Shown: positions 1-10,114 of the stretch, in pieces
How the letters are laid out: each line of letters starts with the position of its first letter
Position numbering within the stretch: position 1 is the stretch's first letter
Assembly: GCF_003315515.1 (NCBI RefSeq)
Contig: NZ_QNRY01000013.1
Coordinates: 1 to 64,000, forward strand
Direction: 5' to 3'
DNA: 64,000 nt
Source: Brenneria salicis ATCC 15712 = DSM 30166
GTDB taxonomy: Bacteria > Pseudomonadota > Gammaproteobacteria > Enterobacterales > Enterobacteriaceae
The notes under the pieces: model-generated
What the model was told of the DNA's origin: nothing
Database searches by the model: none
What the model saw: only the letters and a program-made list of their open reading frames with translations
Translations under genes and position numbers: made by a program

Positions 1-190
1 TTTTATGGATGGTTTTCTGCATCCGACGTCGTTCGGTACGGGGTATTGGTGCTATGATCGGCATCGCTCAGTCCGGTTGGTGATTTGTGATTTTTAGCGA
101 TTGATCAGATCGCTCAACTCGGACTGAGTTCCCTCAAAGTGATCTACTATTTGGAACAGCTATTTAGTGGCGGTATGCCGGGGAGGATGT

Positions 191-448
191 ATGTCTGTAA
201 TTCGCACGTGTTTGAGTCTTTTTGGCGGTGATACAGTAATTGTACGGTGTTCGAATGTATTTGAACTTCAAATGGTTAGTGGCGACCAGGGGGAACACGG
301 CCAGAATCAAACCGCCATGCCGGATATGATAAGCGTCAGTGCGGAAAATGAGATTTATTTGACGGTTCCGTATACCGGGGATTGGGATTTAATTATCAAG
401 GCAAAAAACGATACGCCGGAACATTCGATAAGCTATTTTCCTGCTTGA
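191..448 (+). CDS. Small DUF1883-like protein (hypothetical)
   Basis: Protein of about 85 residues. The ATG at 191 is preferred because a GGGAGG ribosome-binding site lies just before it; an in-frame start at 167 is also possible. The N-terminal part contains GGDTVIVRCSN and the C-terminal part contains YLTVPYTGDWDLII followed by HSISYF. This resembles the small DUF1883 fold, in which a VxVPxxGxW strand is followed by a HSISY strand. The match is by eye and the middle is divergent. No function is known. It stands alone with no operon partner in the window. Confidence 0.4.
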   Translation: MSVIRTCLSLFGGDTVIVRCSNVFELQMVSGDQGEHGQNQTAMPDMISVSAENEIYLTVPYTGDWDLIIKAKNDTPEHSISYFPA

Positions 449-710
449 TGATATTGTGGTTAGCATATTATTTGTTATGTGAATGAATATGCTGACCTTG
501 AATGTTTAGTTGTCAATAAATACGAGATTGCGCTTTTCCCTTCTATTTCGTAATCGCATCGGTACGAACAAACCCCTGGCTATCTGCATAAAAGATATAG
601 GATTAAGTATTTTTTCCAGCGATGGCGACCGCATTAATCGATCCAAAATACCTGTCGGCGCAAATGAACGGCAGGCGATTTTATCCTGTATAAAAGTATT
701 TCGGATTTGA

Positions 711-1019
711 AATCAAATCACTTCATCTGGTGACGTCGTCCTGCGTCTGTTGAGCTCAGTGCTTTCTGCTGAGCAACACTATCAAAAGATCTTGATGTTT
801 TAACCGCAACTATTGTCTGTGTTAAGGGGTGGTAGACTTAGGATCTTTTGCCATAATTATTCTCAGCCATAGGGATTTACTGCTCTGAAAATGAGAATGT
901 TGCTCATTTTTCTGCTTGTCGGCGTTAGTTGACGGTTCGTATTGAAATTATTACATGCGGTGACTAATTAGATTTCTAATTCTTTTAATCTGAATACGAT
1001 TGATATGCAGGGGGAACCT
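711..1019. other. Intergenic region upstream of the GGDEF-EAL gene
   Basis: AT-rich stretch of about 300 bases with no convincing ORF. It should carry the promoter of the following cyclic-di-GMP gene, but no clear -10/-35 pair, operator or terminator stands out. Confidence 0.4.
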
Positions 1020-3194
1020 ATGAGCCCGGCCCCAATAGGCAAAGATGAAACTGCCCGTCTTGCTGCTCTTCAAGAGTATGGCATCAACAATTATTTATTT
1101 GATACCGATCTTGACAATTTGATTAATCTGGCGGCAAATGTTTTTAATATGCCTGTCGTTTGGGTTTCCCTACTGGAATCAGAACGACAGCTATTTGTTG
1201 CCAGCCTTGGCATGCCTTTTTATGACACGCCAAGAGAACTCTCTTTTTGTCCCTATGCGATTTTGAAAAAGAGAATTATGGTGGTGCCTGACGCCCTTGA
1301 AGATCCCCGCTTTAAACATAACCCGTTCGTGACAGGCACGCCTCATATCCGTTTTTATGCAGCTATCCCGTTAAGGACGCTGACAGGTCATGCGATTGGT
1401 ACGCTTTGTATTGTTGACGTCAAACCGCATCTTAAGCTCAGCGCCAGAGATAGACATAACTTGCAGGATTTGGCCGCATTGGTTATGGATAAGCTGGAAA
1501 TGCGGCGCCTTGATCTGGCGCGCAAGGCCAGTAAGGTTCGGTTTGAAAATATTGCCAACACCTCGCCGGACATTATTATTTGCGTAGAGGGTCACGGCGC
1601 TATTACCTTCTGGAATCCGGCTGCGCAAAAATTGCTTGGCTACACGGTCGATGAAATCATCGGTTCGCATATTCATAACCTTGTCGCCGAAGAGGATATC
1701 TCGCAGTTGGATCAACTGATTGCCGATCGGCAGGCGCTGACCAAAGGTATCATGTTGGAATTGAATGTCCGGGCGAAAAGTGGTGCCTCGATGCTGGTCG
1801 AAGTGTCGGTTTCCATGTGGAAAGAGGATTCCACCGTCAGTTATGGCGTGATCATGCGCGATATTACTGAGCGCCGACGTAATGAAGAGCGCCTGTTCCT
1901 GCTGGCGCATATGGATCCGCTCACCGGGTTGGCAAACCGCTCACTGTTGTCTTCCAATCTGGAGCAGGCGCTGAAGAACAATGCCACCGCCTGTGTGATG
2001 ATGATCGATCTCGATGGTTTCAAGGATGTGAACGATAGTCTGGGTCATGCCTACGGCGACCATATCCTGGTTAGTGTCGCGAAGACGCTTCTGGCCATTG
2101 TTCGGCCTGGCGATGTGATTGCTCGTATGGGCGGCGATGAATTTGCCCTGTTGTTTCCGGGGCTGAATGACCAACTGGCGATAGCCGATTTTGCGAAAAA
2201 AATTATTCATGACATTTCGCAAGCCATTTTTGTTGATGATCACCAAATCAATATCAGCGCCAGTATCGGGATTGTACTGGCGCCGAAACATGGCACCACG
2301 GTACAGGAATTGTTGACAAGCGTCGATCTGGCGCTTTATCAGGCCAAAACGGAAGGCAAGAACTGCCATCGGCTGTTTACCCAGGAACTGCGTGAAATTT
2401 TTCAGGCAAGGTATGCTTTTCAACAGGAACTCGTGCGCGCCTACGCGCAACATGAGTTTGAGTTGTTTTATCAGCCGCAGGTGAATCTGTTGAACAATGA
2501 GATCGTCGGTGCGGAAGCGCTATTGCGATGGCGTCACCCCACAAGAGGCTTATTAGCGCCGGGTGAGTTTCTTGCCGCATTGGAGTATGGCGCCTGGGCC
2601 GGGCGGGTAGGGGATTGGGTGGTCAAAACCGCCTGCGAACAAGCCGCTCGGTGGTACAATGCAGGCGCCACTCATTTTCGCATCAGCATTAATCTGTTTA
2701 GCGTACAGTTTCGTTCCGATATTTTGGTGCAGAAGATCACCGATGTGCTGGCGGAAACCGGATTACCACCCAGTTCGCTGGAATTGGAAATAACGGAAAA
2801 CATCATTCTACGCTTCGATGAAAGTGTGTTGAAGCCCCTGAATACGCTGCGAAATGCGGGGATCGGGATCGCGTTTGATGATTACGGCACGGGTTATGCC
2901 TCATTGAGCATGTTGAAAAACTACCCGGTGACCAGGCTTAAGATTGATCAGACGTTTGTGCGCAACATGTGCGAGTCATCGACTGACGAGGCGATTGTCC
3001 GCGCGCTCCTCTACCTGGGAAAAAGCTTCGGACTGGGGGTAATTGCTGAAGGAGTCGAAACGCAGGAACAATGTGAACTACTGAGGAACCAGGGCTGTGA
3101 GGAGGTGCAAGGATATCTCTTCGGCTGTCCGATGCTCGCCGACGAGTTTACCCGATTGCTGAAACTTGATATTCCGCCCTCCATAAAGCAATAG
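1020..3194 (+). CDS. GAF-PAS-GGDEF-EAL cyclic-di-GMP turnover protein
   Basis: About 724 residues. The ATG at 1020 is preferred over an in-frame ATG at 1005 because GGGGGAA lies directly upstream of it. A GAF-type sensor occupies roughly residues 20-160, a PAS domain roughly 175-290, a diguanylate cyclase domain follows, and an EAL phosphodiesterase domain forms the C-terminus. The active site GGDEF is at 371-375. Five residues before it is RPGD, matching the RxxD product-inhibition site. EAL is at 499-501, and the downstream ELEITEN, DDYGTGYASL, KIDQTFV and EGVET motifs are intact, so both activities look possible. There is no signal peptide or obvious membrane segment, so it is probably a soluble sensor linking a small ligand or redox cue to the choice between motility and biofilm. 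It is monocistronic. Confidence 0.9.
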   Translation: MSPAPIGKDETARLAALQEYGINNYLFDTDLDNLINLAANVFNMPVVWVSLLESERQLFVASLGMPFYDTPRELSFCPYAILKKRIMVVPDALEDPRFKHNPFVTGTPHIRFYAAIPLRTLTGHAIGTLCIVDVKPHLKLSARDRHNLQDLAALVMDKLEMRRLDLARKASKVRFENIANTSPDIIICVEGHGAITFWNPAAQKLLGYTVDEIIGSHIHNLVAEEDISQLDQLIADRQALTKGIMLELNVRAKSGASMLVEVSVSMWKEDSTVSYGVIMRDITERRRNEERLFLLAHMDPLTGLANRSLLSSNLEQALKNNATACVMMIDLDGFKDVNDSLGHAYGDHILVSVAKTLLAIVRPGDVIARMGGDEFALLFPGLNDQLAIADFAKKIIHDISQAIFVDDHQINISASIGIVLAPKHGTTVQELLTSVDLALYQAKTEGKNCHRLFTQELREIFQARYAFQQELVRAYAQHEFELFYQPQVNLLNNEIVGAEALLRWRHPTRGLLAPGEFLAALEYGAWAGRVGDWVVKTACEQAARWYNAGATHFRISINLFSVQFRSDILVQKITDVLAETGLPPSSLELEITENIILRFDESVLKPLNTLRNAGIGIAFDDYGTGYASLSMLKNYPVTRLKIDQTFVRNMCESSTDEAIVRALLYLGKSFGLGVIAEGVETQEQCELLRNQGCEEVQGYLFGCPMLADEFTRLLKLDIPPSIKQ

Positions 3195-3468
3195 TCCAAT
3201 GTACATTTGATCATAGAACATCTGAGCATATCGATTTGCGGATCGATTCTGCCTGATGAGTAAGGAAGCGGTCAGAACGCAAACAGTTTTTTATCAGGCT
3301 GATGCGGCTGCTGTTTCGTGACCTTTTCCTTGTCAACAACGCCAGAGGTACTCTGTGCTGCCGTTTGTGAACAATTGCTGGCATTCCCTTCCGCCGTACT
3401 AAAAAGTGGAATGTAGATCACATATTTTCTATAGTGAATCCTTGTTGCTCTGGTTTTCGGAATTCGCT

Positions 3469-5213
3469 GTGCACGGAATATTTGAGATGTTGCTCGCGGT
3501 ATTTGATCGCGCAGCCCTGATGCTGATTTGTCTTTTTTTGCTTACGCGCACGCGGCAATTTCGGCAACTGTTGCAAAAAGAACAGTACTCGCCCCGAGAG
3601 CGTGTCACCGTCACGGCTATTTTTTCGTTATTCGCGCTGTTTGGCACTTATTCCGGCATCAATGTTGAAGGTTCGCTGGTCAATGTGCGCATTATTGCGG
3701 TGATGTCCGGCGGTATTCTATTTGGGCCGTGGGTGGGGATAGCTACCGGGGTGATCGCTGGCGTCCATCGATATCTGATTGATATTGATGGCATTACATC
3801 CGTCCCTTGTCTAATCACCAGCATTATTGCCGGTGCGACCGCCGGTTATATTAATAAGAAAGTAAAAAAAAGCAGCAATGGAGCATGGGGATTCTGGGCG
3901 GCATGCTGTGCGAATCGCTTACCATGTTGCTGGTGGTTGCCTAGGCCACGCCGATTGAACTAGGGCTGGATATTGTTTCCAAAATCGCGGTGCCGATGAT
4001 TTTGGGTTCCGTCTGTATCGGGTTGATCGTGCTGCTGGTGCACAGTGTCGCCAATGAAAAAGAAGTGATAGCCGCGCGACAGGCAAAGCTCGCGCTGGAT
4101 ATCGCCCGGAAAACCTTGCCTTATTTCCGCAATATCAATAATGACTCCTTAGCATCCATCTGCAATATTATCCGCACGGAAATCAATGCCGATGCAGAAG
4201 CGATCACTAATACCCAACATATTCTGGCGTATGTGGGGGTCGGTGAGGAAAAATATCAGATTGAACATGATATCACCAGTTCGATGACGCAGCAGGCGAT
4301 GAAAGATGGCAAAATTATTATCAAAAATAATGATGAACAGCATCTGACGCCGCAAATCCATTCGATGATTATTATTCCGCTCTGGGAACATGGACAGGTA
4401 ACGGGAACGCTGAAAATCTATTATTGTCATGCGCACAAAATTACCTATTCATTGCGAGTGATGGCTGTGGGATTATCGCAAATTATGTCAACGCAGATTG
4501 AAGTTTCCCGAACGGAACAACCGCGTGATATGGCGAATAAAGCGGAACTACGCGCTTTGCAAAGTAAAATCAACCCGCATTTTCTCTTTAATGCGCTGAA
4601 TGCTATTTCTTCATCCATTCGAATAAATCCCGATACCGCGCGCCAATTGGTGATCAATTTATCCCGCTATTTGCGTTATAACCTGGAACTGAATGATGAC
4701 TCGCTGATTGATATTAAAAAAGAGCTCTATCAGATCCGTGACTATATCGCGATTGAGCAGGCCAGGTTTGGTTCAAAACTGACGGTTATCTACGATATTG
4801 ATGACGATCTGACCTACAAGATCCCCAGTCTGTTAATTCAGCCGTTGGTTGAAAATGCCATTGTGCATGGTATTCAGCCTTTTCGCGGTAAGGGGACGGT
4901 GGTGCTTTTAGTGAAAGATCTGGGCGAACGATTGCTGGTGGCGGTGAAAGATACCGGACATGGCATCAGCCAGGAGACGATGGACCGGGTAGCGAGGAAT
5001 GAAATGCCGGGCAATAAAATTGGCTTGCTGAATGTGCACCATCGGGTTCGTTTGCTTTACGGCGAGGGACTGCATATTCGTCGTCTCGAACCGGGAACAG
5101 AAATCTATTTTTATATTCCACGCGTCGATATATCGCAGACGGCGATGCCTGAAATGAGAAGCGGCGAACAAGCATTGGATTCGACAGCCAGTTTATCAGG
5201 AGGTGAACGATGA
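3469..5213 (+). pseudogene. ypdA: ypdA-like LytS-family sensor kinase, broken by a frameshift and an amber codon
   Basis: The two reading frames together follow E. coli YpdA (about 565 residues) from a GTG at 3469 ([19 protein letters not shown]) to the C-terminus. The N-terminal membrane part is in one frame. At the run of eight A at 3864-3871 the homologous frame moves by -1; one extra A would restore it. The continuing frame then meets TAG at 3942-3944, where E. coli has Trp or a similar residue. Homology resumes as [13 protein letters not shown] and runs on through the GAF region to the kinase motif [15 protein letters not shown] and the ATPase motifs. In E. coli this kinase responds to extracellular pyruvate and acts on YpdB. 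It overlaps ypdB by 4 bases. With two independent lesions the gene is most likely dead. The part from 3990 still encodes about 400 residues of GAF plus kinase without the membrane sensor. Confidence 0.88.
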
Positions 5214-5958
5214 AAGCCATTATTGTCGAGGATGAGTTTTTGGCTCAACAAGAATTGAGTTATCTCATCAAACAGCACAGTAATATCGACATTAACGCCA
5301 TCTTTGACGACGGATTGGATGTGCTGAAATATCTACAGCACAACAAGGTGGATGCGATTTTTCTGGATATTAATATTCCGTCGCTGGATGGTGTCTGGCT
5401 GGCGCAGAATATCAGCAAATATGTTCATAAGCCTTATATCATCTTTATAACGGCGTATAAGGAACATGCGGTTGAAGCGTTTGAAGTGGAAGCTTTTGAC
5501 TATATCCTTAAGCCTTATCATGAGTCTCGTATTGTGACTATGCTGCAAAAACTGGAAACGGCATGGCGGCAGCGGCAGTTACCCGCGGCCATCGAACCGG
5601 AAGATAGCATCAGCGCTCATCGGAGTGCTCAACAGACGATTAATCTGATGAAAGATGAACGTATTATCGTCACGGACATCAATAATATCTATTACGCCGC
5701 GGCGCAGGAAAAAGTCACGCTGGTTTATACCCGGCGGGAAACGTTCATCATGTCGATGAATATCACCGAGTTCTGTAACCGCTTACCTGAAACGTTTTTT
5801 TCCGTTGTCACCGTTCTTATTGCGTTAATCTGACTAAAATTTGTGAGATTGTACCCTGGTTTAACAATACTTATATTCTGCGCCTGAACGATTTGGATTT
5901 TGAAGTGCCGGTCAGCCGCAGCAAGGTAAAAGAATTCAGGTCATTGATGCGTCTTTAA
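5210..5958 (+). pseudogene. ypdB: ypdB-like LytTR response regulator, frameshifted
   Basis: Receiver domain (residues 1-120, phospho-acceptor in FLDINIPS) plus LytTR DNA-binding domain, as in E. coli YpdB (244 residues). The frame matches YpdB until NITEFCNRLPETFF. A run of seven T at 5795-5801 then shifts it, and the open frame stops at 5833. With one more T the other frame reads FRCHRSYCVNL, then PWFNNTYILRL and VPVSRSKVKEF, ending at 5958. That matches the LytTR C-terminus. The receiver is therefore intact, but about a quarter of the protein, including much of the DNA-binding domain, is out of frame. A single-base homopolymer error in the assembly could mimic this lesion. Confidence 0.87.
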
Positions 5959-5959
5959 C

Positions 5960-5990
5960 GGCATTTCATTCCGCATTTCCGGCATCTCAT
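5960..5990 (+). promoter_or_regulatory. YpdB operator (direct repeat) upstream of yhjX
   Basis: GGCATTTCAT at 5960-5969, an 11-base spacer, then GGCATCTCAT at 5981-5990. The published E. coli YpdB site upstream of yhjX is GGCATTTCAT-N11-GGCATTTCAT, so 19 of 20 positions and the spacing agree. It begins one base after the stop codon of the ypdB remnant and about 150 bases before yhjX. Confidence 0.85.
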
Positions 5991-6141
5991 TCCCGTTTCG
6001 AACAAACACTGTCAGCCCGCTTGTATACTGGCCTCAGCCCATAAGCTGACGGTGTTCCCGGTGACATTTTCTCCCTCGCCTCAGCTTATATTTTTCGTAT
6101 TCCGAGATCATCGGACTCAATATTGATGTAGGGGAAAACCC

Positions 6142-7362
6142 ATGAATGAGAAACCTGTAAACCGAGGTTTGATTGTCGTCGGCACGATCATTGCCCAGAT
6201 GGGACTGGGGACCATTTATACCTGGAGCCTGTTTAATCAACCGCTGGTGGATAAATTTGGCTGGTCGCTGGGTTCGGTGGCGACCACATTTTCCATCACC
6301 AGTTTCTGTCTGGCGCTGGCGACGCTTTTTGCCGGGAAATTTCAGGAACGGATCGGGATTCGCCGCCTGACACTGATCGCCGGGATCGTGCTGGGGTTAG
6401 GGCTGATGGCCAGCGCCGCCAGTTCTTCCCTGATGATGATCTATATTCTGATGTGCTTCGTCGTCGGCTTTGCCGATGGCACGGCCTACATCACCACGCT
6501 GTCCAACCTGATCAAATGGTTCCCGGAGCGGAAAGGGTTAATCGCCGGTATCTCGGTGGGGGCATTTGGTACGGGCAGCCTGCTCTTCAAGTACATTAAT
6601 AGCTTCCTGATTGCCGAAGTCGGCGTGTCGGCAGCCTTCCTCTACTGGGGTATTATCGTGATGGCGATGATTATCATCGGTAGCTTGCTGCTGAAAGAAC
6701 CTGCGGCGGCGCCGGTTAACAAGGCTGCCGATCAGAGACAAGCGCATGATTTCTCGCTGAGCGAGATGCTGGCAACCAAAGAATCCTATCTGCTGTTTAT
6801 TATTTTCTTCACCGCCTGTATGAGCGGGTTGTACCTGATTGGTATTGTGAAAGATATCGGCGTGCAGATGGCGGGGATGAATATGGAAACCGCGGCTAAT
6901 GCCGTATCCGCCATTGCGATATTCAACACCGTGGGCCGTATCGTGTTAGGCTCGCTTTCCGATAATGTCGGACGTTTGCGGGTGATCACATTTACCTTGT
7001 TTACGACCATCCTTGCCGTATCGGTGATGACCTTTATGCCGCTCAATCCGGTGACGTTCTTCATCTGCGTGAGCGCTATCGCTTTCTGTTTTGGCGGCAA
7101 TATCACGGTTCTCCCGGCCATCGTCGGCGACTTCTTCGGTCTGAAAAATCACAGCAAAAATTATGGCGTGATCTATCAGGGTTTCGGCATCGGCGCACTG
7201 TCCGGTTCGTTTATCGCGGCGCAACTGGGCGGTTTTCAGGCCACGTTTATGGCGATTATCATTATGTCGGCGATTTCTTTACTGATAACACTGTGGATTA
7301 AACCGCCGAAATACTATCCGTCTGCAACTTCACTTAACACCATGATGGCGCATGCGCGGTAA
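6142..7362 (+). CDS. yhjX: YhjX-like MFS transporter, oxalate/formate antiporter (OFA) family
   Basis: 406 residues with 12 predicted membrane segments. The N-terminus (GLIVVGTIIAQMGLGTIYTWSLF) and the loop YITTLSNLIKWFPERKGLIAG are typical of the OFA family of the major facilitator superfamily. E. coli YhjX is a pyruvate-induced inner-membrane protein whose expression depends on YpdA/YpdB. Here the gene follows the ypdAB remnant directly, and its promoter region holds a near-perfect YpdB direct repeat. A good AGGGGAA ribosome-binding site precedes the ATG. The exact substrate is not settled; pyruvate or a related monocarboxylate is likely. The ORF is intact although its expected activator is broken. 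Confidence 0.88.
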   Translation: MNEKPVNRGLIVVGTIIAQMGLGTIYTWSLFNQPLVDKFGWSLGSVATTFSITSFCLALATLFAGKFQERIGIRRLTLIAGIVLGLGLMASAASSSLMMIYILMCFVVGFADGTAYITTLSNLIKWFPERKGLIAGISVGAFGTGSLLFKYINSFLIAEVGVSAAFLYWGIIVMAMIIIGSLLLKEPAAAPVNKAADQRQAHDFSLSEMLATKESYLLFIIFFTACMSGLYLIGIVKDIGVQMAGMNMETAANAVSAIAIFNTVGRIVLGSLSDNVGRLRVITFTLFTTILAVSVMTFMPLNPVTFFICVSAIAFCFGGNITVLPAIVGDFFGLKNHSKNYGVIYQGFGIGALSGSFIAAQLGGFQATFMAIIIMSAISLLITLWIKPPKYYPSATSLNTMMAHAR

Positions 7363-7393
7363 TCTTCAGCAATAGTGCAATAAGGCGTCAATT

Positions 7394-7417
7394 AACGGCG
7401 GGCTATCCCGCCGTTTT
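7394..7417 (+). terminator. Rho-independent terminator after yhjX
   Basis: A 9-bp perfect stem (AACGGCGGG / CCCGCCGTT) with a CTAT loop, ending in a short T run, 31 bases after the yhjX stop. Confidence 0.75.
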
Positions 7418-7576
7418 CGCGTTTTCTCCCGCGGTGCGAAACGACGTCCTGTGGATAATGTAAAGTTATGTGGATTTAGTAACTTAAAAGTTAAGAATGC
7501 TTGAAAATGCCACCACAACCCATACGATGTAAGTGTTGCAAACTTTAATTTTTCTGCGAGAGGAAATCAGACTTCT

Positions 7577-8458
7577 ATGATGCGTATTGCGCTTTTCCTG
7601 ATCACCAACCTGGCGGTGATGTTGGTTTTCGGGCTGGTACTCAGCCTGACGGGAATTCAGTCCAGCAGTGTCCAGGGCTTGATGATTATGGCCGGACTGT
7701 TCGGCTTCGGCGGTGCGTTTGTTTCACTGCTGATGTCTAAATGGATGGCATTACGATCGGTTGGTGGTGAAGTGATCGAACAGCCACGCAATGAAACAGA
7801 GCGCTGGCTGCTGGAAACTGTCCGTTCGCAATCACAGCAAGCCGGGATCGCAATGCCTCAGGTAGCGATTTACCATGCGCCCGATATCAACGCTTTCGCC
7901 ACCGGCGCGCGTCGTGATGCGTCCCTGGTTGCGGTCAGCACGGGCTTGCTGCAAAACATGAGCCGTGATGAAGCGGAAGCCGTTATCGCGCATGAAATCA
8001 GCCACATCTCCAATGGTGATATGGTCACCATGACGCTGATTCAAGGTATCGTGAATACTTTTGTTATCTTTATCTCACGCTTGATCGCGCAGGTGGCGTC
8101 AGGCTTTCTGTCCGGCAACCGTGATGAAGGCGAGAGCGGCAGCGGCAACCCGTTGGTTTATTTTGCGGTGGCGACCGTGTTGGAACTGGTGTTTGGTATT
8201 CTGGCCAGCATCATAACCATGTGGTTCTCTCGCTATCGTGAGTTCCACGCGGATGCCGGTTCCGCGAAGTTGGTAGGGCGTGAAAAGATGATTGCCGCGC
8301 TGCAACGTCTGAAAACCAGCTACGAACCGCAGGAAGCCAGCAGCATGATGGCGTTCTGTATCAACGGTAAATCCAAATCATTCAGTGAGTTATTTGTGTC
8401 GCACCCGCCGCTGGACAAGCGTATTGAAGCGCTGCGCTCAGGGGCTTACCTGAAATAA
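7577..8458 (+). CDS. htpX: Membrane zinc metalloprotease HtpX
   Basis: 293 residues, the same length as E. coli HtpX. M48-family inner-membrane protease that degrades damaged membrane proteins alongside FtsH. The zinc-binding HEISH motif is at residues 139-143 and the third ligand lies in [10 protein letters not shown]. Two hydrophobic segments are at the N-terminus and two flank the mid-region. AGAGGAAA precedes the start; two consecutive ATGs make the exact start ambiguous by one residue. In enterobacteria htpX belongs to the CpxR envelope-stress regulon, but I could not confirm a CpxR box here. Confidence 0.96.
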   Translation: MMRIALFLITNLAVMLVFGLVLSLTGIQSSSVQGLMIMAGLFGFGGAFVSLLMSKWMALRSVGGEVIEQPRNETERWLLETVRSQSQQAGIAMPQVAIYHAPDINAFATGARRDASLVAVSTGLLQNMSRDEAEAVIAHEISHISNGDMVTMTLIQGIVNTFVIFISRLIAQVASGFLSGNRDEGESGSGNPLVYFAVATVLELVFGILASIITMWFSRYREFHADAGSAKLVGREKMIAALQRLKTSYEPQEASSMMAFCINGKSKSFSELFVSHPPLDKRIEALRSGAYLK

Positions 8459-8489
8459 GGTTTCTCTCTGATAATCGCTATTACCTGCC

Positions 8490-8515
8490 AAAGGCCCGAA
8501 TTTCGGGCCTTTTTC
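8490..8515 (+). terminator. Terminator after htpX
   Basis: AAAGGCCCGAA - TTT - CGGGCCTTTTT: a strong GC stem followed by a T tract. Confidence 0.85.
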
Positions 8516-8599
8516 TTTATGAAATCCCGCTATCCGCCGTGATCACCGTTCATCAAAACGGAAAGAATGTTTTATAAAACAAAACCACGATCACGGAAA

Positions 8600-8618
8600 A
8601 ATGAAACATTGTTTCTAT
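8600..8618 (+). promoter_or_regulatory. KdgR-box candidate upstream of ogl
   Basis: AATGAAACATTGTTTCTAT matches the KdgR consensus AATGAAACANTGTTTCATT almost throughout (GAAA-N5-TTTC core perfect). It lies about 115 bases before the ogl start. Repression of ogl by KdgR is established in Dickeya. Confidence 0.85.
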
Positions 8619-8732
8619 AATGTCGATATAACAGATAATTCGCGTGAGGGAGTATGACCAGCAGCACGGATTTTCCTGATGCTACGCTCATGCGAGGTCA
8701 AATTGTTCATGATAAGCGCTAAGGATTTACGG

Positions 8733-9899
8733 ATGGCTAAAGGTAACAAGTTTCCCCTGACGTTTCATTTCTACCAGGATTCAACGACGGGCACCGACGT
8801 TGTGCGTTTAACCCCGCCAGATGTCATTTGCCATCGCAATTACTTTTATCAAAAATGTTTCAGCAATGATGGCAGTAAGCTGCTGTTTGGCGGCGCATTT
8901 GCTGGGCCGTGGAACTACTATCTGCTGGATCTGAACACGCGGGAAGCCCAGCAATTGACCGAAGGGAAGGGAGATAATACCTTCGGCGGTTTTCTGTCGC
9001 CGAATGATGATGCGCTGTATTATGTGAAGGATGGACGTAACCTGATGCGCGTCGATCTGGAAACGCTGGAAGAGAAAACCCTTTATCAGGTTCCTGATGA
9101 TTGGGTGGGCTACGGAACCTGGGTCGCGAACTCTGATTGCACCAAGATGGTGGGTATTGAAATCAGGAAAGAAGACTGGAAACCATTAACAGATTGGAAA
9201 AAATTTCAGGCATTCTACTTAACCAATCCGTGCTGCCGTCTGATTCGTGTTGATTTGACGACGGGCGAGGCGCGCACCATCCTCCAGGAAAATCAATGGC
9301 TTGGGCATCCGATCTACCGTCCGGGAGATGATAATACCGTTGCTTTCTGTCATGAAGGGCCACACGATCTGGTTGACGCCCGTATGTGGTTCATCAATGA
9401 AGACGGCAGCAACATGCGTAAAGTGAAAGAGCATGCGCAAGGCGAGAGTTGTACCCACGAATTCTGGGTGCCGGATGGTTCAGCGATGATCTACGTTTCT
9501 TATCATAAGGGAAATCCAAACCGTTATATTTGCAGCATTGACCCGGTCACCTTGCAAGATCGTCAACTGACGGCGATGCCCGCCTGTTCTCATCTGATGA
9601 GCAACTATGATGGGACATTACTGGTGGGCGACGGCTCAGATGCGCCGGTCGATGTACAGGATGACGGCGGCTACAAGATTGAAAACGATCCTTTCCTGTA
9701 TGTATTTAATATGCGGACCGGGAAGCAGCATCGTGTGGCGCAGCACAATACGTCCTGGAAAGTGCTGCAAGGCGACCGTCAGGTAACGCATCCGCATCCT
9801 TCTTTCACCCCGGACAATAAGCAAATTCTGTTTACCTCAGATGTGGATGGCAAACCCGCCCTATATCTGGCGACGATCCCTGAGTCAGTCTGGCAGTAA
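8733..9899 (+). CDS. ogl: Oligogalacturonate lyase (PL22)
   Basis: 388 residues, the family length, when started at the ATG at 8733 (MAKGNKFPLTFH). An upstream in-frame start at 8679 would add 18 residues not found in the family, and AAGGA lies just before 8733. The cytoplasmic beta-propeller lyase splits unsaturated and saturated digalacturonate into 5-keto-4-deoxyuronate and galacturonate, between TogMNAB import and the KdgF/KduI/KduD steps. The conserved stretches PPDVICHRNYFYQKC, EGPHDLVDARMWF, ESCTHEFWVPDG and VTHPHPSFTPDNK are present, including the histidines and glutamine used for Mn binding and catalysis. It is a single-gene unit with its own KdgR box and terminator. Confidence 0.97.
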   Translation: MAKGNKFPLTFHFYQDSTTGTDVVRLTPPDVICHRNYFYQKCFSNDGSKLLFGGAFAGPWNYYLLDLNTREAQQLTEGKGDNTFGGFLSPNDDALYYVKDGRNLMRVDLETLEEKTLYQVPDDWVGYGTWVANSDCTKMVGIEIRKEDWKPLTDWKKFQAFYLTNPCCRLIRVDLTTGEARTILQENQWLGHPIYRPGDDNTVAFCHEGPHDLVDARMWFINEDGSNMRKVKEHAQGESCTHEFWVPDGSAMIYVSYHKGNPNRYICSIDPVTLQDRQLTAMPACSHLMSNYDGTLLVGDGSDAPVDVQDDGGYKIENDPFLYVFNMRTGKQHRVAQHNTSWKVLQGDRQVTHPHPSFTPDNKQILFTSDVDGKPALYLATIPESVWQ

Positions 9900-9907
9900 T
9901 AATACTT

Positions 9908-9944
9908 AATAAACCGCGTCGTCACATTTATGGCGCGGTTTATT
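9908..9944 (+). terminator. Terminator after ogl
   Basis: Inverted repeat AATAAACCGCG ... CGCGGTTTATT beginning a few bases after the ogl stop, with a T-rich end. Confidence 0.7.
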
Positions 9945-10114
9945 ATCTATAAATTCATTAACCTATTAATTAAGAAAGTTCTGGCTCTGATATTTGTCAA
10001 AGTAACTTGATTATCGTCGTTGCTCCATTGCCATAATCAAAGTATTCCCTTTATACTAAAACCATTGTTCTATTTTTTTTAAAACAACAAAGACTGAGTA
10101 GGGTAACGACAGAG

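Noticed and set aside
510-710. 66-codon plus-strand ORF with a TTG start
   Set aside because: No ribosome-binding site, no recognisable motif and no context; may be chance or an old remnant, but I cannot support either.
1371-2580. Several minus-strand ORFs inside the GGDEF-EAL gene
   Set aside because: They lie antisense to a clear, conserved coding region and have no motifs or ribosome-binding sites.
3862-3990. Programmed -1 frameshift joining the two ypdA frames
   Set aside because: The joined frame still meets TAG at 3942, and no ypdA homologue is known to use frameshifting.
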